DNA from: Bondarzewia mesenterica
Taxonomy: Eukaryota; Basidiomycota; Agaricomycetes; Russulales; Bondarzewiaceae
Direction: 5' to 3'
DNA: 53,963 bases
Assembly (NCBI GenBank): GCA_004802705.1
Contig: SGPL01000201.1
Coordinates: forward strand, 1 to 53,963
In this document: positions 11,614 through 24,300 of the stretch, in pieces
Layout of the letters: every line of letters begins with the position of its first letter
Position numbering within the stretch: position 1 is the stretch's first letter
Notes under the pieces: model-generated
Told to the model about the DNA's origin: nothing
Databases searched by the model: none
What the model saw: the letters and a program-made list of their open reading frames with translations, nothing else
Program-made: the position numbers and the translations under genes

Positions 11614-12704
11614 CTAGAAATCAGACAACATATCCTTGACCGCGTTCCAGTACTCCGGTTCAAGCCGCTTGGAGATCTCCTCTTTTGCGAGCCAGGCAAA
11701 GTCAGAGATGTCTTTTCCGTCGAGTTGTACTTGGCCTGCCATGATGTGAGCTTTGTAAAAGAACACGCAGGTCTGTCGCATGGTCATAGAGACAAGCTGG
11801 TGAGTAAGCTAGATTGTAAAACAGAGAGACGATACGCACTTTTGGGGGTGAGGTTGGATCGGTAGGAGATGTTGGAGGGTAAATTTCGTGGAGACCTATT
11901 GGGTTCCGACTGACGATCCATGTGTCCATGCCCTCCCCGCATTGACGGCGAAGGTCTCTGCCTGCCGCCTATAGAAAGGTAGCTTAAGTTTCAGGGAACA
12001 AATAGATGTATTCATTCTTACATACCTCATGCAAGAGCTCTCCCTGTTCAATCTCTCCCTGAGGAAACCTCCAGACGTCTTTCCCGTCCTCCTTTTTCTG
12101 TAAAAGCAGATAGAGGTTCCTCTGTCCCTTTCTATCCAGACTCTTCACGTCCCCATTCAGATCGCTCGGATGCACACGCGACGCAGTCGACTCATCCTCA
12201 GACTGGCCAAACTTCTTCAAATCCTCCGCCGTCACGCCCGCACCAGGCGCGTCGGGTGAATCCGCTCCAAACCCCTTCCCGAACATCTTGCGTTCGCGGC
12301 GGCGTTCCTCGAGGTTAAATTTTGACTCGAGGAGAGAGCCCTGCTTGAAGTAAAACTCGTAGGGGAACGGGTTGTGCAGCGCGCGCTGGATTCGCGCTTG
12401 GTAGGCATAGTACGCGCGCTCGAACAGCGACGGAACGCGTGTGATGATGGGTGAACGGTTGAGGATAACGGAGGTGTGGAGAATTGGCGGTGGTGGTTTC
12501 TTCAGACGAGGCGTCAAAGACGGTGGTGGTACCGTCGTAGTTTCTCCCGTCGCAGCTGCCACCTCCGTGGCCAACCCACGAAGCCACGAATTAACAGCCG
12601 AAACTGTAAAGCACGTTAGCTTATTCATGTCATGGACATGAAAGGAACTGACCTGTCGTATGCCGTCGACATGAGGAGTACCAGGAGCGGGAGGAGAGAT
12701 GCAT
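11614..12704 (-). CDS. MRPL17: Mitochondrial large-subunit ribosomal protein mL46 (yeast Mrpl17)
   Basis: Structural protein of the mitochondrial 54S ribosomal subunit with a NUDIX-like fold. I place the start at ATG 12704: this frame gives an Arg/Ser-rich targeting peptide (MHLSSRSWYSSCRRHTT) and joins in phase across a small intron (about 12607-12655) to VSAVNSWLRGLATEV. The conserved family block follows: SLFERAYYAYQARIQ, then FYFKQGSLLESKF and a basic helix; further on come LYLLLQKKEDGKDVWRFPQG and EIEQGELLHE, the NUDIX-like region. After introns near 11970-12020 and 11780-11840, the C-terminus ends NAVKDMLSDF with the stop at 11614-11616. Catalytic NUDIX residues are not expected, since mL46 is non-enzymatic. 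A longer upstream frame from another start exists but would read through the first intron. Confidence 0.88.
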
Positions 12705-12927
12705 GTCTGGGACAGTACTCGATTGGGAAGTGACGCGGAAAACATAACTAACTGTGAGCCTGGGAAAGGACCCGTGGGTAAGTCCATGGACCCCTTCCCC
12801 GCGACCGTCTTGGTTTGGACGGTGCACTGCGGCCAGTAAGTAGTCCTCTACATCCTTGCCTTGAGCTCGTAACTTATTTCAACTCCTCTCCACTATACAT
12901 CGTCCTGCCTTTTTGGATTCACCAGCT

Positions 12928-14822
12928 ATGTCGCTCTCACTCTTCTCCAATGCATATCTTCGCAAGACTTCTGCAATAGTACGCGACAAGGTGGTTCCAT
13001 GGGAGGTGCGCTCTCTCCGGTTCTCTGCACTCGGTAGTGGAGCTGAAGCCCGTCGGGGCAGGGATATCAACGCACAGGGCAGGTGACGCCCGAAGAGCTT
13101 GCACTCATCAACAAGGTGGTTCAGCAGCCAAGGTCGAAGACCGAGTCCATACTACTCTCAGACGGTCAAGCATACGCGCTTCTTTATCTGCGACTGCTCA
13201 AGAGGATCCAGAGAATCGACGTCATGCAATGCATCCTTGTGCTGATTTCGGACGCTCTTGCAGGTTTGTTTAAAGTCCTCCGCCTTGATATGGTTCCTAA
13301 CGATTCATTCTCCAGATCACGATGAACGTATACCGTTGTTCACTAAAGCAGCGGAGTCCGATCCAGAACTACCCTATGATCCTTTACTTCGGTGCGCTGC
13401 GTTTCATATATGCTTATATCTGCTGCACTAACTCTCAACAAAGCGCCATTCAGTCAGAAGATGAATTCGTACAACTAAAGGCTGCTCAAATCCTTACAGT
13501 CTGGTTGAGGTGGGGACGCTGGTCTCATGTGGCATATATATCAACTTCATCATCATACCAAATTCCAGCTCGGAACCAACACCACTCCCACACCATCAAC
13601 TCCAGCCGCTCCTCGTCTCCCTGTCCTCTTTCGTACAGTCCACTTCGCCTGACAAACGGGACGTTGCTGTACAATGCCTAGGGGCCATCTTACCTCGTCC
13701 CGAAGTCCGAAAAGCTGTCTGGGTCATTCCAGGCATGATCGCTGGGTTTGTTAGTTTTTATCAGTCGTGTTACTCCTTTGTGCTTATTTCAATCAGTTTG
13801 GTCAATATTCTGAAACACAATCCGGGGCCACAAATGAATTACCAGGTCGGATTCTGTTTTTGGTTGCTGTCTTTTGAGCAAGAGGTTGCGGAGCAAATCA
13901 ATCAGTAAATTATTCTACAGTTCATCGCACATGGTCCTTGGACAGATACTCATATCATTCCAGGAAGTACGACATCATACCTCTCTTCGTTGACATCGCG
14001 CAGGCTGCCGTGAAGGAGAAAGTCATCCGCGTTATAGTCGCGACGTTCAGAGTGCGTGTCCGTTCTGGATGTGTCTGCGAGCTTCATACCTGATTTTGCT
14101 CCCCATTCGTAACAGAACCTTGTCACCAAAGCCCCATCTGCCAATCTTCCTGCCATGCTTGTTTCCCAGCTCCTGCCTTTTTCCAACAATCTTGCGACTC
14201 GTAAATGGACCGACGAGGATATCCTTGAGGACGTGCAATTCCTTCGGGACGAGCTGAGGTCAAGATTCGAGAGTCTGACGTACGTTTTGTTTTCGATAGC
14301 TTAATGAGTCGCAGTCTGACCAGTATCCAGCACATGGGATGAATACACGTCCGAGTTGACATCAGGACATCTTTCGTGGACTCCAGTACACGAGTCAGAC
14401 ATGTTCTGGAAGGAGAATGCCATGAAGCTGAACGAGAAAGATTATGCATGCCTGAAGTCAATCGCGTTGTTACCTCATGTTATCTCCGGTTACTGATGCT
14501 ATTTTTGGTGTAACCGACACAGACAACTACTGAAGCTATTGCAGGAGTCGCTTGATCCAGTTGTACTTGCGGTCGCCGCACACGACGTAGGAGAATATGT
14601 CAAGCACTACGAACGTGGAAAGAAGTAAGTCTATGCTATCTATACTCTGCAATCTTTTTTTTAAATATAGCGGTGGCTTTGCCTTTTATCTCCAGGATCG
14701 TGACAGACTTCGGTGGGAAGACACGCGTTATGGAGCTCATGTCGCACGGGAACCCGGACGTTCGGTATCAGGCTTTGGTATCTGTGCAACAGCTGGTGAG
14801 CCATCCTTGGCAGGCCGTCTAA
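12928..14822 (+). CDS. VMA13: V-type ATPase V1 subunit H
   Basis: Regulatory subunit of the vacuolar proton pump; it bridges V1 and V0 and activates ATP hydrolysis in the assembled pump. Exon 1 (12928 to about 13005) codes [20 protein letters not shown]...VVPWE. Exon 2 starts at 13062 with [16 protein letters not shown], then [20 protein letters not shown] and [16 protein letters not shown], all signature stretches of subunit H. Middle exons (13300-14300) form armadillo-like helices. The C-terminal domain reads [17 protein letters not shown], then [17 protein letters not shown], and ends with [20 protein letters not shown] and VSHPWQAV, stop at 14820-14822. About ten introns. It is divergent from mL46, with 223 bases between the start codons. 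Length of about 430 residues is normal. Confidence 0.9.
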
Positions 14823-15114
14823 TCATTATTATTTGTCTGGCATGTACGCTCGCGAGGGTATAAAGAGACGAGAGATAATGAAAACGGCGAGCGATGATGT
14901 CTTGAACAGGCCGCATTCGAACATTCGGGCATAATCTGCGAATGCCGTAAATCTGAGTCGTCGGGAACGTGTGGGAGATCGCAAGAAGAGATCCCTTTAG
15001 ATCCTTTCTGCACATCCAGATTCCATCGAGAAGCACCGCGGCGGCATCGCGATCTTCTGGCTCGCCGCGTTCCTTCTCTTCCCCCAACTTTGCCTATCTA
15101 TCCTATAGCCTGCT

Positions 15115-18100
15115 ATGTCTCGATCTGAGACTACTTCACTGCACAAGAAACGGACAGCTTCAGATGCTAACTCACTCGCTTCGTCTGTCGGCTCGGATCC
15201 GAAACGCGCCAGGATTTCCACCCCGGCTATAGCTAGTAGTGATCAGGATCACGACCTGTCGTATGTGAGTGCTGAGTCTGTTCTGGTTGGAGCTGTACTT
15301 AACATGTTATCCACGTAGATGACTACTCGTAGTTTGCAGGCAATCTACGCAACAAACCGTGACATCCACAAGACGTTATCGAATGTTTTAAACGACTGCT
15401 TGAGCAGCCGCGATACAAGCCAAGATACCACCTTGCTCACTGAACTTAGGCACGTCGTAGTGCCCTAGTTATTGATATTGACTTCCTCTTATCTCTCATT
15501 GACAGTGAGGTCACGGAGAGGCGACTGCGAGCAATTCATTCAGAGTACACTGAGAAAATTGGAACTTCGCCCGCCTCTGATGGTCCGGTATCAGCATCCG
15601 TCACTGTGGGCTCGTCGTCAGTAGGTAGGGGCGCCGCTACGATGCGTAGGTGAACGCCATCTCGCTGTAAGTTATAATCTGATGACTTTCGCCAGCCTCC
15701 CCCATCCGCGAGTCCGCCCACGAGGCACAGATGTCAGATTCCGAGGACGAGATGTGGCGCGCATTGGACGGCCCCAACGGGAGTGATTGGATACGCCAAG
15801 CCATGCTCGCACCCACTAATTTGAACTCTTCGCCTCCAGCCAATGATAGTGGTGCGTTCTCTTTGCCGCTCGTTTTGACTGATTTCCGCATAACAATTAT
15901 TGCCAGATCTTGTGCAACACTTGCTCGTAAACACTTTCGGTTTGTCGACTTTCCGCAAAAATCAACGAGAGGCTATCGACATGAGCATTTCGGGCAAGGA
16001 TGTCCTCATGATCTCGCCCACGGGTAGCGGGAAGAGTTTATGCTTTCAGCTGCCGGCCGTTTATGATTATATCAAGATGGAGAAAGTGACGATAGTCGTC
16101 CAACCACTGACAAGTCTCATGGTGGATCAGGCCAACAAATTACGGGCGAAAGGTATCGACGTCGAATTCATTAACTCAGGCCAGCCCGATGAAGAGAAGA
16201 GCCGTGTGCGGGATCGCCTCATTGGAGACGGGCCACTCCCAGCCCTTCTCCACGTTTCACCCGAGCGGTTAGATGAAGGTATAACACCCTTCATGACCAT
16301 CCTACGTCGCCTACACTTTAGGAACAAACTGGCCAGGTTCGCAATTGACGAGGCACATCTCATTGGCCGTTGGGGTGAATTCCGCACATCAGTGGGTTTT
16401 ATGAATTTGGATCTGGAGTCAGACAGTGATGACATCGTGGATTTTTTCCAGTACCTAAAACTGAGCGCGCTCAAAGACGAGTTCCCCAATATTCCAGCTA
16501 TCGCATTAACGGCCACGGCAGATTTCAAAGACCGCGAGGATATCATCAGAATTCTTCGGCTCCGCGACGCTGCAATTCTTGTTGATTCGATGAACAGAAG
16601 TAATTTGTATTATGCTGTCTGTCCCAAACCCAGCCCGAGCCAAGCCAGCAAAGCCTTGGGTGACTACGTCAAAGCTCAACATGCACAGGATTCTGGCATC
16701 GTTTACTGCCGGGAGCGTAAGACATGCGACGCGGTCGCTGCACAGCTACGTGACCATGGTCTCAGCGCCGATGTGTATCACTCCATGACTCCGGAGAAGT
16801 CAAAGGTCTATGATAGGTGGTATAGCGGGTCTTTGAAAATTCTTGTTGGCACTGTATGTGAAACCGGTGCAGTGTTTCTTGATTTCTTATAACTGATCGG
16901 ATTTCATCCACTAGATCGCGATTGGGATGGGAATCGACAAAAGTGATGGTAAGCTTGCTTATCAAGGTGTCACATTCTTGGATGATACTGAAGAAATCTC
17001 CTAGTCCGATTTATCATACATTATGATATGCCGTCATCTATGGCCGAGTAGCGATCACAGCTCTGTTTCTCTCCAAATTCTGATGCTAATTTCTCCTCCT
17101 TATTATTCTAGTTATTGTCAACAGACGGGACGAGCGGGACGGGATAACGCACCAGCTGACTGTATTCTGTGTGAGTGCTAACAGATATTGTGGTCAATTT
17201 TTCGAGTTTAGATGTCTTGCCACGATTTTGCCAGATTACTCAGCTCGGGATGCTCTTACGGCTTTCAGGCAGCAACGTAATGACCAGAATGATGCCGTGC
17301 ATTTGTTGGAGATGTGGCAGTTTTGCTGCAATCACCATGAATGCCGTCGAGTTTTGCTCCTCAAGTCCTTCGGCGAGGAGATTGATTCAAGGTGTGTGGA
17401 GGTGGCTGTGACATGTGTGAAACCTCGTTGGTTTCATGGGATGTCACAGACCTCGCACACTCTCTTGTCCACCTCATGGAAGAAATTCAAGGGATGACTG
17501 GGCGTGGCGAGGGAAAAAATTCCCTCATTGACATTTTCTTAGGGTTTGAGTTTGCCAAAGCTGATTTTTTCGAGCGGTATCCTAATTCGGAGGGTCTGAA
17601 GAACTCTGGAGCAGGGGTTACACTGACCAGGGCTAGAGCAGTGCAATTGTTCGAGCAATTGTTCAGCCTCAACGTCCTTACTTCGAAGATTGTGCACTTC
17701 AGCACGCATTCAAATCCCTATATCTGGGTGAGTTTTGATGTCATTGTATCAGATGACGTCTATTCATGATTCCATCAGCTCGGCTCGAAGGCAGAGCATT
17801 TTTTGCAGACGCGGCAGAGAGTTCTAATCAAACTCTCTGTTAGTGGTACGAAGCCGCGGAAGCAGCCGCCTTCTTCGGGCCGGCAAATAGGGAGTGCGGT
17901 AACTGAGGATGCCCAGCATTCTGCGAAAGCTGAGGCTACTCAATCTAATTTGAGTTGCTACGAAGCCCTCGAGAATCTTCGTCGAGAGGTATGACATGTA
18001 TGTTTCCCACCTTTCAACAAGATGGTGACCTTGCCGTTTTAGCTCTGTCGCAAGAAAAAATGCCGGAAAAATGAGATTTTTGATGACGAGTCGCTCAGAG

Positions 18101-18406
18101 CATTCAGCGTGATCCTTCCAAAAGGTATGTGGCTTATTCACCGCTCAATTAACATTATCTTTTCTTGCCCCTTCAGACCGACAAGAGTTTCAAGAAGCCT
18201 TGTCGAGTGCCGATGCAAGGTCGTTTGCGTCGAAATGGGGTGCCTACGGGCAACAATTTAAGGACATATGCCTAAGATATGTCGAAGTCTCAAACAGCAG
18301 TAGGTGGGTACCCAAACTCTCGAATCATTCAACCACTGGTCTGCTCTGGAGCCTTGGTCTTGGTAACGTAGGTACCAGAGACCTTTACGCTAGAACAGCC
18401 CTGTGA
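15115..18406 (+). CDS. RecQ-family DNA helicase (frame broken in zinc-binding domain as assembled)
   Basis: ATP-dependent 3'-5' DNA helicase for recombination and replication repair. A Ser-rich N-terminus with a basic patch leads to the helicase core: FGLSTFRKNQREAI (motif 0), ISPTGSGKSLCFQLPA (Walker A), AIDEAHLIGRWG (motif II), IPAIALTATA (III), SGIVYCRERKTCDAVA (IV), LVGTIAIGMGIDKSDVRFI (V) and YCQQTGRAGRD (VI), the last two restored by splicing. The zinc-binding domain (FCCNHHECRR...FGEEIDSR, then CGGGCDMC) is split by a frame change at TGTGTG 17393-17398. A winged helix (about 17500-17750) and an HRDC-like segment (LENLRREL, CRKKKCRKNEIFDDESLRAF, about 17960-18290) follow. The aromatic-rich loop after DEAH is atypical (no Cys, no HDFRP). 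I end it at TGA 18404-18406 after NSSRTAL; a further exon to 18574 is possible. At least ten introns. Confidence 0.82.
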
Positions 18407-18865
18407 TTTTGGTGCAGTGACCAGTGTCGTCTTACGGTGCGGTTGATTCGTCCCGCAGCCTGTACTCCGAATCTCGCGCAGGACCTTCTCGTCTTCCTCG
18501 CAACGTCTTACATGGATAATAGTCGAGGTCGACAGTCTCCTGCAAGATTCATGTGCACTGCCTGCAGTACATGAGTTTTCACGGAAAGAACGCGGAAAAT
18601 ACAGTAAAATCAGCTCCTCTTTCTGCAGTAGTTTCCCTATCTTTCCTTGCAAACTCCTGTGCTTTGCAGGCATTGCATATCGATCAAACGAAAGCAACGG
18701 CTCTTTGATGATAACGTGTACAGTGACATGCATCAAATGTTATGTATTTTCTTGCGCATTTATAGCAGATTCTCAAGCAAGGCGAGCTTCACCATTGAGC
18801 ACCAAGATGCGACCGAAGACGAGTCATGCGCAGGTATTGATACGAAATATATACATAATGCAAGA
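18407..18865. other. Gap between convergent RecQ and TRAPPC13 genes
   Basis: These 459 bases lie between two convergent genes and probably hold both 3' UTRs. An open frame after the possible acceptor at 18415 could extend RecQ by about 50 residues (stop at 18572-18574), but it has no family match that I can see. No RNA gene. Confidence 0.4.
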
Positions 18866-21063
18866 TCAAGATGTTACCCAGACCTCCCCAACAACATCCC
18901 ACTCTCTCAATACTCGCACAGGCAACAAGCTCCGCTCGTCACCGTCACTTTTCACACCATCCGCATCCTCCCACCTATCTTCGACAAGCAGTACCCTCAC
19001 TCCGCCTATAATCGAGAACCCTGTTCGAACGGGTAGATAGGAAAGGTCGAAATCCCACGAGCCCTCTACCTTTGGGATCTTGGCCTCGTGGGACGCTGAA
19101 GGGTCGTCATCGCTCTCCGCACTCTGTCGTGGCTCTTCAACAGGCGCCGATAATCGGATAGACGGGAGGAAAAGAGCCGACGCTCCCAGATATCTCACCC
19201 CGCCTGCGTGCTCCTTGGCGTACTTCACCTCATCCTCCGGCTGAGGTACCGGTAGAGGCAATACCTGAACGCCTTCTCCCAGGCGCCCATCATCTCCATG
19301 ATACCGCTGTCGTGGTGAACCGAGGATCGTGCGGTCTTCCAATACTCTGCCCAAAGGCGTCGAAGTTGGTGAAGGGGAACCAATGCCGATAGTTCTCACG
19401 CGACGATCGCTCACGTCTACCACCGGAGCGAAAGGAGACGAAGACGGAGGTGAGGATGGTTGAACATGTTGAATTGCTATCGATAAAACACGGTGCCGTC
19501 TCTCTGAATATGGTATCGAGACTGAGACAGCGAGCGAAAAGGCCACATTGAAGGGCTTCTGTATCGAGACCAGGCTGCGAGGAATATCCCGTACGACGAG
19601 GTCAACGTCGATCGTGTCTGGCTTCGGAGTTGATGGTACCAGCGTAGCTTGGTACGCGCCAGCTATGGCACTACCAGCGGTTGTAAAGGTTACAGGACTT
19701 TGCGGTCTCGTCGGGATGGACATCGGCCGATTTCTGAATGGTGAGTCAGGGCGATATGGTACTGGACCGATGGGAGGTGTACTCGAGCGAGAAGGAGGGC
19801 GTGAACCATGCGATTGAGGGGTGACAGTGGCAGAACGCTGGAGATGCAAAGGCAGAGCCGAAGCTGGCGCGCGCGGAGGCTGAGTTGAAGGAATGAGAGG
19901 TATACGACGAGACAACATCTACGATGGATAAGTCATTGCGTGAAAATCGTAACATACTGGTATAAGCTTACCGATGTGAGTAACCGTCCTGGCTCTCCCA
20001 GCGACGATCTCCAGGAGATGTCTAGTCTACCTAGCGGTACCGCAGTCCCTGGCGTAGGCTGCACCGTAAAGGTAGGTAACGAAATCGCGCTCAGGATGTA
20101 TAAGTATTGTCTCGCATCCTGAGGCTGCATCATAGCCATGGATCCCGAGAACAAACTGTCTCCCTCCTTAACGTCGGCATCTGATCGACTTGACCCGAAA
20201 AACGTTAGCATCCTCCACTTTCCAACCTTGAACAGGCTCAAAGAGCATACGCTCGAACCACATCGGCTCTTGGGTGAGGTTCTGTATGTGGACCTCCAGA
20301 AAGACCTTCTCGCGCTCACTTCGAGACATAAGGGCAGAGGGTGAGCGTGGGACATGGACTTTCGTCTTCACGGAAAGCGGATTTGTAACCTAGCAAGCGA
20401 TGACTGTCCATGTAAGCACGGACCAAACACCTTGAGTCCCCTACGAACACGTACCGCGAACTTGTAGAACTTCCTGAATGTCTGCACACTGGGATCTCCC
20501 GAGCCCTCCCCAGCAGCGACAGGACGCCTCGCACCAGGAGGGAGCTGGTACGTAACAGTGCAAGCTAGGACGTGCTGCCCCAATTCCTTGATCTCGTGGT
20601 GCACGACGGTCTCCAGTGTGTCGCCAGCCGCCAGAGACTGATACGGGCCTCCAAGTTCCGCGAGAAGAATCTTGTTCGTAGCCGTCTGCATCTCGATGCG
20701 GAGCAGCACGCCCTCAACCGCAACGGCAGTTTCATTATTCACAGCAAGCACACCCGAGAAAGTCTCGCCGAGCTGGATGGCGCCAAAGGACGATGGGAGG
20801 GTGAGAAGCTCTGTCACATTCGTGAGGTCGCGCAACGTTTTTGGATGGCCTGGCAGGGGTGTTTTTCCCTGCAGAGATAGCACTGAAGCTGTAGAGTGGG
20901 CGGAGAATGCGGGAGAGCTAGAGTAGAATGGTTCCCAGGCACTTGCTAGAGCAGGCCGCTACTTATGAATTTGACCGGTTGAAGCATTTGCGCAATAAAG
21001 AGACTGGCCACGTACGGATACCCGCATTACTTTCAACGACAAGAGGTGTCCAGGACCGTCCAT
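18866..21063 (-). CDS. TRAPPC13: Trafficking protein particle complex subunit 13 (DUF974)
   Basis: Subunit of the TRAPP vesicle-tethering complex in ER-Golgi/Golgi traffic and autophagy. The start is ATG 21063: exon 1 codes MDGPGHLLSLKVMR, and an intron (acceptor just upstream of about 20962) joins it to RPALASAWEPFYSSSPAF; both are characteristic of this family. Next come LTLPSSFGAIQLGETFSGVL and ILLAELGGPYQSLAAGDTLE, then KFYKFAV and, after an intron, NPLSVKTKVHVP. The middle gives LEVHIQNLTQEPMWFERM and PLGRLDISWRSSLGEPGRL. The last exon codes a Pro/Ser-rich insert (about 19700-19900), then RDIPRSLVSIQKPFNVAFSL, which resumes the beta-sandwich fold, and a low-complexity stretch before the stop at 18866-18868. 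The Pro/Ser insert is larger than in animal homologues. Length is about 600 residues. Confidence 0.87.
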
Positions 21064-21380
21064 CGTAATGTGTCGACTAAGTCGTCGTCAATTTGAACAG
21101 CTTGAACGGCTTGAAGGTTATGGACGAGCAACAAGAAAGAAGCCGCATAAAGTACGGCTGCTACGTAATCATTAGTCTTCCTTGCAACCTCTCTATTCAA
21201 GTGGTAAGGAGACTATAAGTCCTTGAACTCAGATGAGCGCGCCGGACCTTTAGTCCAAATGCGTTCTACTTTTTTCTTTGCTTACTTGTGCACAAAATCA
21301 AAGAGAGATCCTATATTCACGTCACCCTCAAATTTGAAGCATGAAGCTTGAAGACCGGAGAAAATGACGACTACCCGCGC
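21064..21380. other. Intergenic region between YME2 and TRAPPC13
   Basis: These 317 bases separate two minus-strand genes and hold the TRAPPC13 promoter and the YME2 3' UTR. A loose run of CTTGAA/TTGAAC words lies at 21098-21118. Nothing else is evident. Confidence 0.4.
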
Positions 21381-24300
21381 TCATCCACCCTTGGCAAGCA
21401 CCTTCTTCAACTCCACATTCCTCTGGTCGAGCTTTTCCACCGTCATCTCCGCACTCTGCATCTTCCTCATCAAATACGCCATGCGCTGTTCGCTCACACT
21501 CGGTGACCTCCACCAGCCCCACCACCATAATCTCCCATCGTCCTTCCTGATCTCCCGCAACGTCGTCATCTCCGCCTCGCACGCTCGGACGATGCTCTCC
21601 GAGCTCTCAATCAATTTAGTGTTGAATGCGAAGTCTTGCGTCGCCCGGAAAACCTCGTCTGTACGTGCGATGTTCATTTGGTGCTGCTGAACAGAGACCG
21701 GGAGACTCTTACCTTGAACGAGCCGCTCAAAGACGTACCAGTAAACAGGCTTGCCCGGCCGTATCACAGACGGGCGACCTGCGACAATCGTTGAGCCTTT
21801 ACCATCCGACGCGAATATATTCTACTCACCATCATGGGTTCCGATCGTGATCAACTCGGCCTTCTCCATGCTCCTCAATGCGCCCTCGTCGCCCTTGAAC
21901 GGGAAATTCACGAGCACATCGTGGTACGGTATCTGTCCCTCAAACCATCAGCAACTTGCCGAACCGCATAATACACTGATGCACGCGCCTCACTGAACCC
22001 CGACAGCGCCTTCAACACGGTCCATGCCTGCTCTCGACTCCACGGCAAACTCTTCGCATCATCCACATCGTCACCGAAAGCATTCTTCCTCATCTCGCTC
22101 ACCCCCCGGTTGATAATGTCCTCTACTGCCTCTTCAACGCTCTGCCCACTGCGCACCTTGTGGATCAGCTGACGGCGCCGTATGAATCAATGTCGCGTTC
22201 GCGCATACAATTGGGGAACTTACGCTTGCGAGATCACTCGCCCGCCCGCCCAATCGTTCGATACACTCTGTCTGGTGCGCCGTGAACTCAGCATCTGCAT
22301 CTGACTCCCGCAAACGCTGTTTCACGAATTGCAGCGCGCTCGCCGCGTCTGCATCGTACAAGGCAATCGCATTCAGCGGTTTCGATGGCAGTGCTGTGTT
22401 GTCTGATCAGCCTTGCAGCAGAATATCATCGGGATATTGAACTCACCTTTGGCAAGTTGCTTCGAGTTCTCCCGATTGTCGCTCACGACGATGACATGCG
22501 CGACCTGGCCCTCGATGAGCGCCGCAGACCACTGCGCGAACACGTTAAGAATGTCCTCCCTCTTCCCCGTTTTGAACTGCTTGATGACCACAATCGGCAG
22601 CGCGCTCACGTCCTCGTTATCCTCGCTCTCCTCCCCATTCCTATTCTCGTTTCCCTTTCCCCCTTCACTCCGCATTTCCACCATCTGAGTCGCATCCACA
22701 TCCATGTCCTGCTCCCAAAGCCGCTCATCCCCCACCCCCAACTCTGCCATGATACCGCCACCCGCGACCGCACCCATCCGCGGATCAAACCACGTCCCCC
22801 TCCGAATCCTATCCCTGACTTTCTCATCCTTGACTCGCTCCTGCTCCTGCATCCTCGCGCGTTGCCTTGCCTGCTGATGCTCTGCGCGATGAGACGCAGC
22901 GACCGCACGTAAAGCCGTGCCCACGACCTCCAGAAGCTGTTTAGTCTGTTCCGGGAGCGACGAGCTCAAGCCGGCTGCATTATCGACTTAAGTGCCGCGA
23001 GGTGATACTTCGATAACGAGCCAGGCGCACCTTTCTGTCCAATTAGCCCAACGCTCGCGAGATCGATCATATGGTTCACAGAATTCAAGAACGTGAACAC
23101 CGGCCAATATCCTGTCTGCCGTGCGAGTGCGTCTATGACCTCCGCTTCTGAATTGGCACGCAGTAGCTCGTTACAATCAATTACCAACGCGGAACTGTAA
23201 CGAGCGATGGAAAGGAAATGTCAACCAAATCAACACTAGTGACGTATGAGACAGCGTACCGTTTCGTATCCTCCAGGATGCGGCGGAGCATTTTCGACTT
23301 GCCGCTCCCCTGTGGTCCGTGCACGAATGCTACCGTGGCTGCATTCCCAATCAATAGATGCCCCAACCTGCCCATAAGAAAAGGAATGGGGCATACTGGG
23401 CATGTCAGAGAGATAGTTTTTGAGCGCAACCTCAGCGTCTCGTCTTTCCTTCCATGAACCCTCCTCATCTGCGTCTACTCCGTTGGACTCCATCCAGAAT
23501 CGATCGAGCGTGTTCTTACGCAGCCATTGATAGAACTTGAATTCTATGCATCTGTTCAGTACATGGTTCGAAAAAGGAACAACAGAGCCAACCTCGATAG
23601 TCAAACCAATCCTGGATTTTTGCATTTACCATGAACGCGCGGATCGGGTCGAATATCTGGTCCACGATACAAAAGTTCAATAAGGCATCAACTGAAAGTG
23701 GTGCTGACAAGTGCGTACGGTGTAAGTCAGCGTTCCGAGCAGAAACACGAGCACGGGTACGAAAATCTTTGGATGCGAGGTGATCCAGTCGCGCACGATG
23801 TGCGCCTGCACGGGCGACTGAAACGCGGCGCGCAGGCGCGTCTTGCCTTCTCCAAAGGAGAACCCGTGCACGACATTACGCGCGATCACAGCGGGACGGA
23901 CATCCGAAAAGGTAACCGTCGATGCGCGGAAAGAAGAACCTGGGACGGGGGCAGGAGATGAGAGATCGAGAATGCGGCCGTAGGGCCGCAATAATTGGTA
24001 AAGCGCTTCTTCTTGCACGTCCGGACCGTCAAATATGACGCGCAAGAGGGGGGATGCGAAACGGTGCATGTCCTACAAAACCAGCGGGGCCTGATGACGA
24101 AGAGGATTGAGAGATCGTCTGGTGGGCTCACCTCGCGCCATGGACTACCTTTGACAAGCCAGACATCGCCTCTGCGCAAACCTGCGGAAGAGGGAATACC
24201 ACCATTCTTGTGCACGCAATCCCTGATGTCATGTTCTATCCGCGAGAGTACCTGCTGATCTTCGGGGCCAGAATACTCGAATCGTACAAAGATGCCACCG

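Noticed and set aside
17391..17460. Intron with donor GTGTGT and acceptor CACAG in the RecQ zinc-binding region
   Set aside because: It would delete the last zinc cysteines and leads to a frame with an early stop, so a two-base indel explains the sequence better.
18647..18840. Sequence reading HCISIKRKQRLFDDNVYSDM, similar to CRKKKCRKNEIFDDESLRA of the RecQ HRDC-like domain
   Set aside because: The likeness is short and could be chance; no frame links it cleanly to the helicase and no second HRDC domain follows.
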